From Pseudovibrio ascidiaceicola (lineage in GTDB: Bacteria; Pseudomonadota; Alphaproteobacteria; Rhizobiales; Stappiaceae): a DNA stretch of 64,000 bases. This document shows positions 25,993-34,630 of this stretch, in pieces. The stretch covers positions 558,001 through 622,000 of the forward strand of contig NZ_FOSK01000001.1 in the NCBI RefSeq assembly GCF_900114245.1, in the 5' to 3' direction. The notes below the pieces were generated by a model. It did not search any database. It was not told where the DNA came from and saw only the letters and a list, made by a program, of their open reading frames with translations. Every line of letters starts with the position of its first letter. The first letter of the stretch is position 1. Made by a program: the position numbers and the translations under genes.

Positions 25993-26117
25993 CTGCGGTT
26001 TTCATTCCACATTCATACATGAGGCCTAGAAACCTCCTCCAAACAGCGGTAACCGCTCCCGTCGACTAGCGGATTTTTTGTGCCTGCTTTATAGGTAGCG
26101 CGCAAACCTATTGCTAT

Positions 26118-26204
26118 GAGCGGGAGGGCGGTGAATACAATACCTTCTTCGGAGGGGAATAAACTCGCCTGTCTGTTTGCAGGTTTCTAGCCTCCCGCTC
26201 GCCA
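26118..26204 (+). repeat. Structured three-stem element, copy 2
   Basis: Outer arms GAGCGGGAGG (26118-26127) and CCTCCCGCTC (26191-26200), 10 bp perfect, enclose CCTTC-TTCG-GAGGG and CCTGTCTGTTTGCAGG. Relative to copy 1 an outer G-C pair has become A-T on both arms, a compensatory change that supports RNA pairing. It ends about 65 nt before the ATG of the 26269 gene. Confidence 0.6.
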
Positions 26205-26268
26205 GCGGACCCTAGAAAGTCTTGCTGTCGCGCGGTTCTTCAACACCCTACTTACAGAGGGATTGAGA

Positions 26269-26541
26269 ATGACCGACTCCGCATGCGCCTGTGGCGCCAC
26301 AAATACTTTCCAAAATGAAATTGACGAAGTCATCGTCGCTGTCTCGGATTTGCAGAACCTCTCGTATATTCAGCACCTTGTGCTGACAGAGAGAATGCAG
26401 CACTCCAGTGAGCGCGATGCCCTGTTCACTTTGCATCACGCCTTCCGCGATCGCCTCGAAGCGCTGGGAAAAAGCTGCGGAATGTTAGAGCGAGTCGCTC
26501 ATCCGCAGCCAATAAACACAAAAACTCCGCTTCCTGATTAA
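26269..26541 (+). CDS. Small hypothetical protein, 90 residues
   Basis: MTDSACACGATNTFQNEIDE begins the product; the rest is largely helical (EVIVAVSDLQNLSYIQHLVL, HHAFRDRLEALGKSCG). Two Cys lie near the N-terminus (CAC) and one near the end. The ATG at 26269 has AGAGG about 10 nt upstream. It directly follows the structured element, which may be its leader. No family recognised; it could be a phage or mobile-element accessory protein. Confidence 0.5.
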   Translation: MTDSACACGATNTFQNEIDEVIVAVSDLQNLSYIQHLVLTERMQHSSERDALFTLHHAFRDRLEALGKSCGMLERVAHPQPINTKTPLPD

Positions 26542-26885
26542 GCCGTATGACGCTTTGCTCGCTGGCACCCTCCCGAAAACCCCATCGGTTTTCGATCAGG
26601 GAGATGCACAGGAGCAAAGAAAAAAGCCAGCCTCGTAAAAAAGGACTGGCTCACAAAATGGCTTGATCGTGCAGCGCGCTCCACGTGATCGGTACCCCTG
26701 ACCACGCAGAGCTCGTTCAACAGCACTGTGATGGGTAAATGGCACGAACCCGTGCCACTTGCCTCCGGTACCAATGGCGAGACGCAAATCCACCCCGCAT
26801 CCTCGCCAAACGGTGCCCTGCTGGTCTGCGGCAATACCACCCCGCCGCAGGCCAGCGCCTCCTTAAAAATACCAGTGCCACCCAC
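26538..26885 (-). CDS. Possible Ash/Icd-like phage-type ORF, doubtful
   Basis: The frame encodes about 115 residues with GGTGIFKEALACGGVV, ARSSHFVSQSFFTRLAFFFA and a terminal FSGGCQRAKRHTA. The FFF...G-R-P-HA ending loosely recalls Ash or Icd-like phage proteins (usually ending FAGRLPVxEVRHA). A terminator-like hairpin lies inside the frame, which argues against an intact gene. A decayed remnant is the likelier reading. Confidence 0.25.
   Translation of the reverse strand: MGGTGIFKEALACGGVVLPQTSRAPFGEDAGWICVSPLVPEASGTGSCHLPITVLLNELCVVRGTDHVERAARSSHFVSQSFFTRLAFFFAPVHLPDRKPMGFSGGCQRAKRHTA
26617..26651 (-). terminator. Minus-strand terminator-like hairpin
   Basis: On the minus strand AGCCAG (26651-26646) and CTGGCT (26630-26625) form a stem followed by TTTTTTC. 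It could end transcription from the 26.9 kb side. The remainder of 26542-26997 has no convincing gene. Confidence 0.5.
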
Positions 26886-26997
26886 ATCACGTCCACCCCC
26901 TTAAAAATTAGGGGTATCGGATGCTGAGTCTTGACCAAATCACCGATTGGATCGGATGCTGTGATGTTACCATGCGCTAAAGCTGGGGAGAGTTGGG

Positions 26998-27546
26998 ATG
27001 GGTCGAGGAAGCTATCTAGGGGGAAGTACAATTTTACATGCGGGGATTAATTGGAATCCGGAAAAGACATCCTCACCTGCAAAGCGAAAGAAAAAGAAAA
27101 GAAAAAAGCCAGCGCAATCTAGTGAAGCTATTGAAAAAGCGAGAGATCGTCTTCTGAAAAATGTAATTTCGGCTGAGCTTTCTGGGGTTCAGGCAGGCAT
27201 GCCAAGCTCTTGCTCTCAAGCTTTGAAAGATGACGTTAGACAATTTCCCAGCCTTTTGAAATGGGCATCTGCTCAGCAAAATTATAGATTATACAAAAGG
27301 CAGCAGTTGTTAGAGACTGGTAAGCTAAAGTCGCAAGAGCATGTATCTTATCAAGATCCTCTTGTTGGAAAAGCCGAACTTCGAAGAGCGAGAAAAGAAC
27401 GGCGACTGTCTAACATCGGACGAGAAGTGCAATTAAAAAGCTCTCAACTTGGAAAGCTCCAAGGTCGAATGGCAAGGCTGGAAAAAGAAATCAAGCAATT
27501 AAATCTGGAGTATGCCAAATTACGCAGTTCTTTCAGAGGGGCGTAA
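26998..27546 (+). CDS. Basic coiled-coil protein of unknown function
   Basis: The 182-residue product begins MGRGSYLGGSTILHAG, a start I associate with small orphan proteins of mobile regions. A strongly basic run (PAKRKKKKRKKPAQ) follows. The C-terminal 60 residues (LKSSQLGKLQGRMARLEKEIKQLNLEYAKLR region) form a predicted coiled coil with a heptad leucine pattern. The gene is more A+T-rich than the housekeeping genes around it. Binding of nucleic acid is suggested only by charge. It ends 7 nt before the convergent GNAT gene. Confidence 0.6.
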   Translation: MGRGSYLGGSTILHAGINWNPEKTSSPAKRKKKKRKKPAQSSEAIEKARDRLLKNVISAELSGVQAGMPSSCSQALKDDVRQFPSLLKWASAQQNYRLYKRQQLLETGKLKSQEHVSYQDPLVGKAELRRARKERRLSNIGREVQLKSSQLGKLQGRMARLEKEIKQLNLEYAKLRSSFRGA

Positions 27547-27553
27547 CTCACAC

Positions 27554-28072
27554 TCACCCCAAATCAAACCGCTTACAAATCCGGTCTACCAATGTCCCAT
27601 CAGTCAGCGGCACGGCTTCCAGCAGTTTGTAGTCTTTGAAGCCGCGGGAGGTGTAGTAGGCGCGGCCGCCGGTGTTGTCGGCGCGGATGGTGGCGTTGAT
27701 GGTGGTGAGGCCTTTACCTTCCAGATTGGCAAGTGTTGCTTTGAACAATGCACTGCCGATGCCGCTCTTGTGCAGGCCCGGCTTTACGAAGGTGCCGATA
27801 TCAACCCAGTCAGCGGGGATATCTCCGTAATGGCTGGCGATCTGAAAGCCGAGTGGCTCGCCGCTGTCACGGTCAATCGCGCAAACAGTGCTCTCTAAAA
27901 TGTCAGCCTCAAGAAACCACTCGATGAACTCACCTTTGTTCAACGGCTTCTCCAGCGCGGTTGTCCCCCCGGCCTCAATAATCCGGTTGAGCAGAGCGAG
28001 CAGTTCGTCCACATCGTTGCGTTGGGTTTTGCGGATGAAAAACTGGGTTGGTTTGGCGGAAGATGTGTCCAT
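27554..28072 (-). CDS. GNAT-family N-acetyltransferase
   Basis: A 172-residue acetyltransferase. It has N-terminal FIRKTQRNDVDELLALLNRI, the central strand WVDIGTFVKPGLHKSGIGSALF with the acetyl-CoA loop (H-K-S-G-I-G) and the C-terminal ADNTGGRAYYTSRGFKDYK typical of GNAT motif B. The substrate is not predictable. The ATG at 28072 is preferred over a TTG two codons earlier. No clear partner gene. Confidence 0.85.
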   Translation of the reverse strand: MDTSSAKPTQFFIRKTQRNDVDELLALLNRIIEAGGTTALEKPLNKGEFIEWFLEADILESTVCAIDRDSGEPLGFQIASHYGDIPADWVDIGTFVKPGLHKSGIGSALFKATLANLEGKGLTTINATIRADNTGGRAYYTSRGFKDYKLLEAVPLTDGTLVDRICKRFDLG

Positions 28073-28187
28073 TTTCAAAAATCCTGTTCAACGCAATAAA
28101 TACGCAAATCTTTCAATTCAACGCACATAGCAACGCAAACGACTTAAGCGGCGGAAATGCCCGCATAAGTGCCGAGCAAGAAACTTG

Positions 28188-28799
28188 CTAAAACTTTGTT
28201 CTTGCTCGCAAAGCCTGCGCCAGAGTGCCCTCGTCAAGGTAGTCCAATTCCCCACCAACCGGCACACCATGCGCAAGGCGGGTCACTTTCACATTCTCAA
28301 ATCGCGCAAGCTGGTCCGTAATGAAATGCGCTGTGGTCTGCCCTTCAACGGTCGCGTTAACCGCGAGGATAACTTCGCTCACCGCACCGCCCTCAATACG
28401 CTCAACCAACTTGGAAATGTTGAGGTCATCCGGGCCAATACCGTCCAGCGGAGACAGGGTGCCACCGAGGACATGATAATGTGCACTCACAGCGGATGCC
28501 CGCTCCAGCGCCCAAAGGTCAGAGACGTCCTCAACCACCACAATGGTGGCTCCATCCCGGCGCGGATCAGAGCAAATGGTGCAAGGATCACTGGTGTCCA
28601 CGGTACCGCATTCTGAGCAGATGCCAACCTGATCAACCGCCACGCCCATGGCTTCCGCCAATGGGATAAGCAGTTGATCTTTCTTCTGAACCAGATGTAA
28701 AGCAGCACGTCTGGCCGAGCGCGGGCCGAGGCCGGGCAGCTTGGACAGCAGCTGTATCAGGCGTTCAATTTCGGGACCAGCAACCCTGCGTGTACTCAT
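28188..28799 (-). CDS. recR: Recombination mediator RecR
   Basis: A 203-residue protein that acts with RecO/RecF to load RecA at gaps. The helix-hairpin-helix [17 protein letters not shown] is at about 18-35. A four-Cys zinc finger follows ([18 protein letters not shown]) and a Toprim domain begins [15 protein letters not shown]. Third gene of the dnaX-ybaB-recR series on the minus strand, the usual bacterial order. A 177-bp gap separates it from ybaB. Confidence 0.95.
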   Translation of the reverse strand: MSTRRVAGPEIERLIQLLSKLPGLGPRSARRAALHLVQKKDQLLIPLAEAMGVAVDQVGICSECGTVDTSDPCTICSDPRRDGATIVVVEDVSDLWALERASAVSAHYHVLGGTLSPLDGIGPDDLNISKLVERIEGGAVSEVILAVNATVEGQTTAHFITDQLARFENVKVTRLAHGVPVGGELDYLDEGTLAQALRARTKF

Positions 28800-28874
28800 C
28801 TAAAATCTATGCTTTCTGCGAGAAAGAAAAGGCACCCGCAAAGCAGTTTTGCGAGACAATGCCAGATAAACTAT

Positions 28875-28894
28875 GCCCGCCTGAAGAGGCGGGC
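28875..28894 (-). terminator. Hairpin between ybaB and recR
   Basis: GCCCGCCT-GAAG-AGGCGGGC is a perfect 8-bp stem. No T-run follows on the minus strand, so it may be a stabilising or attenuating hairpin rather than a full terminator. Confidence 0.35.
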
Positions 28895-28976
28895 AAGAGG
28901 GAATAAATCCGTTTCAGGTCTACGGCCAAATCTGCGCAGGGTCGCGGTGATTTGGCAACACGTAGCCTAGAAGAAC

Positions 28977-29303
28977 TTAAGAGCCGAACGGGAGTTTCAT
29001 GCCAGCTGGCAGACCCATACCGGACATCATGTCCTGCGTACGCTCCTGCACCAAAGCCTCGCCTTTTCCCTTCGCATCGTTATGCGCAGCGAGGATAAGA
29101 TCTTCCAGGATCTCAACTTCATCCGCATTGATGAGAGAAGGATCAATCTTCAAACCAGTCATCTCACCTTTACCATTCAACGTAACGGTGACCATGCCTG
29201 CGCCTGAGGTTCCCTCAACAGAAAGGTCGTTTACAGTCTCCTGAAGCTCGCCCATCTTTTCCTGCATCTGCTTGGCTTGCTTCATCATTTTAAGAAAGTC
29301 CAT
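28977..29303 (-). CDS. ybaB: YbaB/EbfC nucleoid-associated protein
   Basis: A 108-residue dimeric DNA-binding protein. The N-terminal helix DFLKMMKQAKQMQEKMGELQ, strand pair VTVTLNGKGEMTGLKIDPSL and helix LEDLILAAHNDAKGKGEAL are all family-typical, with a C-terminal Met/Gly-rich tail (MMSGMGLPAGMKLPFGS). Located between dnaX and recR, as in most bacteria. Confidence 0.95.
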   Translation of the reverse strand: MDFLKMMKQAKQMQEKMGELQETVNDLSVEGTSGAGMVTVTLNGKGEMTGLKIDPSLINADEVEILEDLILAAHNDAKGKGEALVQERTQDMMSGMGLPAGMKLPFGS

Positions 29304-29383
29304 CGACTCGCTCCTTAAACGTCTATTGAGCGCACATCAGCGCTCTATCAATTCGGTTCATAAGGTTTCATAGCACCGAAACC

Positions 29384-31252
29384 TTAGAAATCTTGGGTGA
29401 AATCCATAGAGTCCATGTCTTCTATGTCGACAGGCTCGGACGCCGCTTCAAGGGGGAGATCTTCCTCCTGCTTCAAAATGCGCACGTCAACAACCTTAGC
29501 CCCGGGAAAGGCAGAAATAAGTTTCACCACTTCCGGATCAGAATGTGCATCCGAAACCAACTGTCTTTGGTTAGCTTCTTTTTCCTCATGCAAAGTCGGT
29601 CGGCCTTGGTCACGACTAACCGCAACAATCCAGCGACGACCCGTCCATTCCGTCAGTTTTCGGCCCAGCTCTCCAGCCGCATCAGCTGTCGCAATCTCAG
29701 TCGGCTGCACTTCGATGCGTCCCGGCTGGAAGTTGACAAGACGCAGTGCACGCTCGACAGAAACCTTGACCGGAATGTCCTTCATGCGGGCTGCAAGCCC
29801 CGCAACCTCGGCCCATGAGCGGATCGCGATCTTCTCTTTCGCTTCCTCAGCCTGCCTCATCTGAGGGGCAGATTGCGGTGCTGCGCCAATAGCTTGCGTC
29901 ATCGGCTGGCCGCCAGCCACGGCTCGCAATTGCGGTGCAGCGCCGCCACCGGATGGAACAGCGCTGGCACTTGACCCGCCGCCGCCCTGAGGTGCGTTGC
30001 CCGCAGGCGCATTACCACCAGCCGGGGAGAACTTGCCAGACTTCAGCAGCTTCAGCGCCTCTTCCGGATCAGGAAGATCTGAAGCATAGCACAAGCGCAC
30101 CAGAACCATGTCAGCCGCAGCCAATGGTTTAGGGGCGTTCTGCACTTCATTAATTCCCTTCAGCAATATCTGCCATGTCCGGGAAAGAACGCGCATCGAT
30201 AACTTTTCAGCAAAGTCCCGCCCACGCTGCCGTTCGCTCTCAGTCACAGAGTTCTCTTCACCCGCCTTCGGCACTGCTTTCAAGCGCGTCACCAAATGGG
30301 TAAAGTCTGCAAGGTCAGAGAGGACAACTGCCGGATCGGCGCCCACATCATACTGGGCTTTGAGCTCATCCAGAGCGCTGGCAATGTCACCGCGCATCAC
30401 GTGCTCAAACAAATCTATCACCCGGCTGCGGTCAGCAAGGCCTAGCATCTGGCGCACTTCATTGGCTTCAATGCGGCCCGCACCATGCGCAATGGCTTGA
30501 TCCAGAAGGGATAAACTGTCTCGGGCAGACCCTTCTCCAGCGCGCGCAATGAGAGCCAACGCTTCATCAGAAATTTCTATGCCCTCTTTGCCGGAGATCT
30601 CGCGCAGCAGGGACACAAGCGTAGAGCTCTCAATCCGGCGTAGGTCAAACCGTTGACAACGAGAGAGGACAGTCACAGGAACCTTGCGGATTTCTGTGGT
30701 CGCAAAAATGAATTTCACATGCTCCGGCGGCTCTTCCAGCGTCTTCAACAACCCGTTGAACGCCGACTTGGAGAGCATGTGCACCTCATCGATGATGTAC
30801 ACTTTGTAGCGTGCACTCGCCGGACGGTACCGTGCTGCTTCGGTAATTTCGCGAATGTCATCGATACCAGTATGAGAAGCCGCATCCATCTCGATCACAT
30901 CGACATGTCGCCCTTCCATGATGGCCTGGCAATGAGTGCCGATTTTGTCTAAGTGTATGGTTGGTTTATCGATTTCACCCGGAATGTCGTAGTTCAAGCC
31001 GCGAGCTAGGATACGGGCCGTCGTTGTTTTACCAACACCGCGAACCCCGGTTAGCATCCAGGCTTGCGCGATACGGCCAGTCTCAAATGCATTCTGCAGA
31101 GTCTGAACCATCGGCTCCTGACCATAAAGATCATCGAACGTACTAGGTCGGTACTTACGGGCGAGAACGCGATATGCACCATCGCTGCTGGAAGATTTAT
31201 CTTCCGCGCCTGTTGTTGTCTGGTGCTCTTCTTGAAGGTCTATTCCGTCCAT
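29384..31252 (-). CDS. dnaX: DNA polymerase III subunit tau/gamma
   Basis: Clamp-loader ATPase of the replisome, about 622 residues. The N-terminal block YRVLARKYRPSTFDDLYGQE leads into Walker A GVRGVGKTTTARIL, Walker B VYIIDEVHML, the SRC box LSRCQRFDLRR and the sensor-2 region. A Gly/Ala/Pro-rich linker (NAPAGNAPQGGGG) precedes the tau-specific C-terminal domain. The zinc-finger cysteines seen in E. coli gamma are absent, as is common in alphaproteobacteria. I prefer the ATG at 31252 (GAGGA upstream); an in-frame ATG at 31306 is possible. Confidence 0.95.
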   Translation of the reverse strand: MDGIDLQEEHQTTTGAEDKSSSSDGAYRVLARKYRPSTFDDLYGQEPMVQTLQNAFETGRIAQAWMLTGVRGVGKTTTARILARGLNYDIPGEIDKPTIHLDKIGTHCQAIMEGRHVDVIEMDAASHTGIDDIREITEAARYRPASARYKVYIIDEVHMLSKSAFNGLLKTLEEPPEHVKFIFATTEIRKVPVTVLSRCQRFDLRRIESSTLVSLLREISGKEGIEISDEALALIARAGEGSARDSLSLLDQAIAHGAGRIEANEVRQMLGLADRSRVIDLFEHVMRGDIASALDELKAQYDVGADPAVVLSDLADFTHLVTRLKAVPKAGEENSVTESERQRGRDFAEKLSMRVLSRTWQILLKGINEVQNAPKPLAAADMVLVRLCYASDLPDPEEALKLLKSGKFSPAGGNAPAGNAPQGGGGSSASAVPSGGGAAPQLRAVAGGQPMTQAIGAAPQSAPQMRQAEEAKEKIAIRSWAEVAGLAARMKDIPVKVSVERALRLVNFQPGRIEVQPTEIATADAAGELGRKLTEWTGRRWIVAVSRDQGRPTLHEEKEANQRQLVSDAHSDPEVVKLISAFPGAKVVDVRILKQEEDLPLEAASEPVDIEDMDSMDFTQDF

Positions 31253-31356
31253 ATCGCCCAAATCCTCAGCCACTTCAAAGGCAAGGTAAAACTTACTCCC
31301 GGCCATTCAAGACGAAGACCGGCCGCTTGTCGAGTATGGGCGCGGGGAAAATTAGG

Positions 31357-31456
31357 TGGGAGGCTGGCACGATGACCCGTGCCATGGACTCGTTAGGGCT
31401 GCTTCCTTCCGGATCTGACCCGGTTGGCGAGTGGCTCGTCCACCACCAACCTCCCG
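31357..31456 (-). ncRNA. ffs: 4.5S RNA of the signal recognition particle
   Basis: On the minus strand the conserved SRP core GGTCAGATCCGGAAGGAAGC and the apical loop region are flanked by long complementary arms. The 5' GGGAGGTTGGTGG and 3' GCCAGCCTCCC pair to close a helix of about 100 nt. It binds Ffh (SRP54) and targets inner-membrane proteins. It lies upstream of dnaX on the same strand, a frequent arrangement in alphaproteobacteria. Confidence 0.93.
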
Positions 31457-31646
31457 AACGTGTATATGGTCGTTTTACCTGTATTTTGCAAGCGTTCATT
31501 GATGTTTACCGCTTGCTACTGTGGACGAGACTGTGAATCTTCAAAGAGTTCTGGCAAATCCGAAATCAGAAAATGTCGCCACAACATTGCATTTCAATGC
31601 TATCTCGGGTTCACTTTACATAAGTTTATAATTTAAGGAATTCGAA

Positions 31647-32612
31647 ATGCTGGCCGATACAGCTGAGGTGTATGACGCCTCTGCAGCTCTTTGTTATTCT
31701 GCCAACTCGCTTAATCGCTGTGGTGAAAAACGTAAGGATACTGAATGGGTTAACTCGTTAGAAGCGAGCCCGGATGCCCGCTTTCTAATTCAGGCAAACG
31801 ACGCTTTCATCTTCAACAAAGAGGTCACGCATGAGCCTCTGATCCATCCCGTAGAGACGCTTAAATCTCTGAATGTCACTGATGCGACGACCATCTTTCT
31901 TGGCATTGACGAGACTGATGGAAACCGCCCATACTTTGGCGTTCGTTACACTGCAGATGCTGAAACTCTTGATGAGGAGCTGGAAAAACTCGGGACTTTT
32001 GCAGCCTATGGACTACGTGGAATAGCGATAAAACGAGCAGCTAGCCAGAGAGTGCTTGGAATGATGGCACAGGCTGCATCGTTAGGCCGGTGGCATTCCA
32101 CCCATAAGATGTGTTCTCAATGCGGTCAGCCAACGAAACTCGCCGAATCTGGTTATCGCCGGGATTGTCCATCCTGCTCAGCGCAGCATTTCCCAAGAAC
32201 GGATCCCGCGGTGATAATGTTGATCACCCACGGGGACAAATGCCTGATGGGTCGTCCTTACCATCTGATGGAAAATGTCTACACAACGCTTGCTGGTTTT
32301 GTGGAGCCGGGCGAGACCTTCGAAGACGCTGTCCGCCGTGAAGTTTTTGAAGAAGCAGGCGTAAAAGTCGGCAAAGTGGAATACGTTGCCAGTCAGCCAT
32401 GGCCGTTCCCGTCAAACATTATGATCGGGTTCCACGGCGAGGCGCTGACGACTGACTTGAATATCGACTATGAAGAAATGGAGGATTGTCAGTGGTTTTC
32501 CAAAGAGGAGACACTGAAGATGCTCCAAGGCGAAGCTGAGTCAGGATTAATTTGTCCCCCTGACATCTCTATCGCGCATCATTTGATCAAGAAATATATC
32601 GAGGAAAAATGA
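31647..32612 (+). CDS. nudC: NAD(+) diphosphatase (NADH pyrophosphatase)
   Basis: Hydrolyses NADH/NAD to NMN(H) and AMP, and decaps NAD-RNA in characterised homologues. In the 321-residue product the N-terminal NUDIX-like domain is followed by a zinc ribbon (MCSQCGQPTKLAESGYRRDC and PSC). The Nudix box is GFVEPGETFEDAVRREVFEEAG, and a downstream SQPWPFPSN motif is the NudC family marker. The first ATG is at 31647 with AAGGAA upstream. Next gene 61 nt downstream on the same strand. Confidence 0.95.
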   Translation: MLADTAEVYDASAALCYSANSLNRCGEKRKDTEWVNSLEASPDARFLIQANDAFIFNKEVTHEPLIHPVETLKSLNVTDATTIFLGIDETDGNRPYFGVRYTADAETLDEELEKLGTFAAYGLRGIAIKRAASQRVLGMMAQAASLGRWHSTHKMCSQCGQPTKLAESGYRRDCPSCSAQHFPRTDPAVIMLITHGDKCLMGRPYHLMENVYTTLAGFVEPGETFEDAVRREVFEEAGVKVGKVEYVASQPWPFPSNIMIGFHGEALTTDLNIDYEEMEDCQWFSKEETLKMLQGEAESGLICPPDISIAHHLIKKYIEEK

Positions 32613-32673
32613 CCCATGGACGAGTAGAGCCAGTGGTTATTTAACAGGTGCCTGATGGCACCGGGGAGGTGCC

Positions 32674-33288
32674 ATGACTTACTGTATATATTTGACCCAC
32701 CCAAATGTTGACATCGATCCGGCAACCCCAGTTCCGCATTGGGATTTGTCGGATAAAGGTCGCGAACGTTTAGAACAAGGCCTGCGTCAGCCATGGCTTT
32801 TGGAAATTGATCACGTCATTTCCAGCCGCGAAAAAAAGGCTATCGAAACGGGCCAGATTATCGCAAGCCACTTGGGTATGGAACTGATTACAGCCCCGGG
32901 CCTCCACGAAAACGATCGCAGCTCAACCGGTTTTCTTGAGCCAGATGAATTTGAGCATGTCGCTGATGAGTTCTTCAGCCGCCCCGCAGTGAGCGTTCGC
33001 GGCTGGGAACGGGCGTTGGATGCGCAAAGTCGTGTCGTAGCAGCGATTAAACAGGCGTTTACCACAGTCCCAAGAGGTGAGCCCGCTCTCTTCTCAGGCC
33101 ATGGCGGTGTAGGCACATTGCTTAAATGCCACCTGGCAAACAATGCCATCGACCGTGCATTTGATCAGCCTCCAAATGTTGGAGGCGGGTGCTGGTTCCG
33201 GTTTGACCCAGCTGACCTCGAGGCGTGTTCCGCTAGTATCGAGAGCCTGAAGTGGCAGCTGATCGATGAGATGGCACTCGCCCAGTAA
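32674..33288 (+). CDS. Histidine-phosphatase-superfamily protein with altered RHG motif
   Basis: A 204-residue protein of the phosphoglycerate mutase/histidine phosphatase fold. The N-terminal motif is YLTHPNV where most members have an RHG; His 9 is kept but the Arg and Gly are replaced. Other landmarks are DLSDKGRERL, VISSREKKAIETGQII (the usual SxLxRAxxTA), LHENDRSS and the second catalytic His in LFSGHGGVGTLL. The strong GGGGAGG before the ATG and intact length argue it is expressed. Activity is uncertain because of the altered motif. Confidence 0.75.
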   Translation: MTYCIYLTHPNVDIDPATPVPHWDLSDKGRERLEQGLRQPWLLEIDHVISSREKKAIETGQIIASHLGMELITAPGLHENDRSSTGFLEPDEFEHVADEFFSRPAVSVRGWERALDAQSRVVAAIKQAFTTVPRGEPALFSGHGGVGTLLKCHLANNAIDRAFDQPPNVGGGCWFRFDPADLEACSASIESLKWQLIDEMALAQ

Positions 33289-33432
33289 GCTTGAAAGCAT
33301 TCTGATATAAAGAACTAAAGCAGCCTGTTGATCCTGATGGATGGCAGGCTGCTTTACGAGTGTCAGGTCTTGTTGCTACGCGGGGAAATGCTTATCTAAG
33401 TGCCATCTGTTTTCATAAATTCGGCACAAGAG

Positions 33433-34107
33433 ATGTTATCGGCAGCTATAAAATCATTCTCGCAGGTTTTTGAACCGCAGTTCAGAAGCATATTTTTCAA
33501 AGCCTTAGGGCTGACATTGCTTCTTCTTCTTGTCGTCTGGATCGCTATTCAGGGCGTAGTCGGGTATTTCATAGACTTACCACAGGACTGGCAGGATACG
33601 ACGGTCAGTATCGTAACAGGCATCGGCGCATTAATTGGTCTCGGCTATATCCTTGCACCGGTTTCGGCCATGGTCGTCGCCTTCTATCAAGATCAAATCT
33701 CTGAACTTGTTGAAGAGCACTCCTATCCAAATGAGAGGCGGGGCAAAGCATTGCCGCTTGGCGAGTCTATTGTAACGGCTCTTCGTTTTGTCGGTGTAAT
33801 CATTGTCGCCAACATTTTCGCTCTGATGCTGTTCTTCATTCCCGGTATAGGCCAGATCGCATTCTTGCTCGTGAATGGGTATCTGCTTGGTCGCGAATAT
33901 TTCGAGTTCGTAGCAATGCGTTTCATGCCGCCGCAAGAAGCAAAGGCGTTCCGTAAATCGCAAGGTGGAACCGTATTCGCTGCCGGGCTGATTGTTGCGT
34001 TTGTTCTAGCCATCCCAATCGTAAACCTGATCACGCCACTGTTCGCGACGATCTTTATGGTGCACGTTTTCAAGACATTGCGCACGAAACGCAATCTATC
34101 CGTCTAG
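33433..34107 (+). CDS. EI24/CysZ-like membrane protein
   Basis: About 224 residues. MLSAAIKSFSQVFEPQFRSI then hydrophobic segments LGLTLLLLLVVWIAIQGVVG, VTGIGALIGLGYILAPVSAM, IIVANIFALMLFFIPGIG and AAGLIVAFVLAIPIVNLI match EI24/CysZ proteins, some of which move sulfate. The block AFLLVNGYLLGREYFEFVAMRF is characteristic. A GTG 33 nt upstream (33400) also opens the frame; the ATG at 33433 aligns with the family start. Transport role is by analogy only. Confidence 0.8.
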   Translation: MLSAAIKSFSQVFEPQFRSIFFKALGLTLLLLLVVWIAIQGVVGYFIDLPQDWQDTTVSIVTGIGALIGLGYILAPVSAMVVAFYQDQISELVEEHSYPNERRGKALPLGESIVTALRFVGVIIVANIFALMLFFIPGIGQIAFLLVNGYLLGREYFEFVAMRFMPPQEAKAFRKSQGGTVFAAGLIVAFVLAIPIVNLITPLFATIFMVHVFKTLRTKRNLSV

Positions 34108-34153
34108 ACTCGAAAATAACTACAATTTTAAGAAATAACTGGAAGTAGCTGCT

Positions 34154-34630
34154 TTGCTTATTCGAAGCTTTATTGCTGATGATCTAACCTGGATGCATGC
34201 TCTGAACCAAGAGCATGCTGTCGAACTGTCCTCTTTGACACGTGATGGCTTTGCAGAGCTGATCGAAAAGGCGACCTATGTAAGAGTTGCTGAAAAGGAA
34301 GTCGGCCTTCTTATCTCATACGATCAGGACGGTGATTATTCTTCGATTAATTTCAAATGGTTCTGCGTAGCCTACGATAATTTTCTATATGTCGATCGGA
34401 TTGTGATTTCTAAAGCTGCCCGCGGACAAGGCATTGCACGCAATCTCTACGATGACCTGTTCAGCTTCGCGAAAGCAAAGGGATATGAGCGCATCGTATG
34501 TGAGGTAAACTCAGATCCTCCAAACCCGGGATCAGACGCATTTCATGCTTCACTAGGCTTCCAAATCGTCGGGGAAGCTGAACTGGAAGGAAAAGGAAAG
34601 ACCGTCAGATACATGGAAAAAGCGCTCTGA
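34154..34630 (+). CDS. GNAT-family N-acetyltransferase
   Basis: A 158-residue acetyltransferase starting at a TTG, with GGAAG about 10 nt upstream. Motif A reads LYVDRIVISKAARGQGIARNLY, where the R-G-Q-G-I-A loop binds acetyl-CoA; motif B contains DAFHASLGFQIVGE. The N-terminal RSFIADDLTWMHALNQEHAVELS places it among GNATs of unassigned substrate. It begins 46 nt after the EI24 gene, so they may be co-transcribed. Confidence 0.82.
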   Translation: MLIRSFIADDLTWMHALNQEHAVELSSLTRDGFAELIEKATYVRVAEKEVGLLISYDQDGDYSSINFKWFCVAYDNFLYVDRIVISKAARGQGIARNLYDDLFSFAKAKGYERIVCEVNSDPPNPGSDAFHASLGFQIVGEAELEGKGKTVRYMEKAL

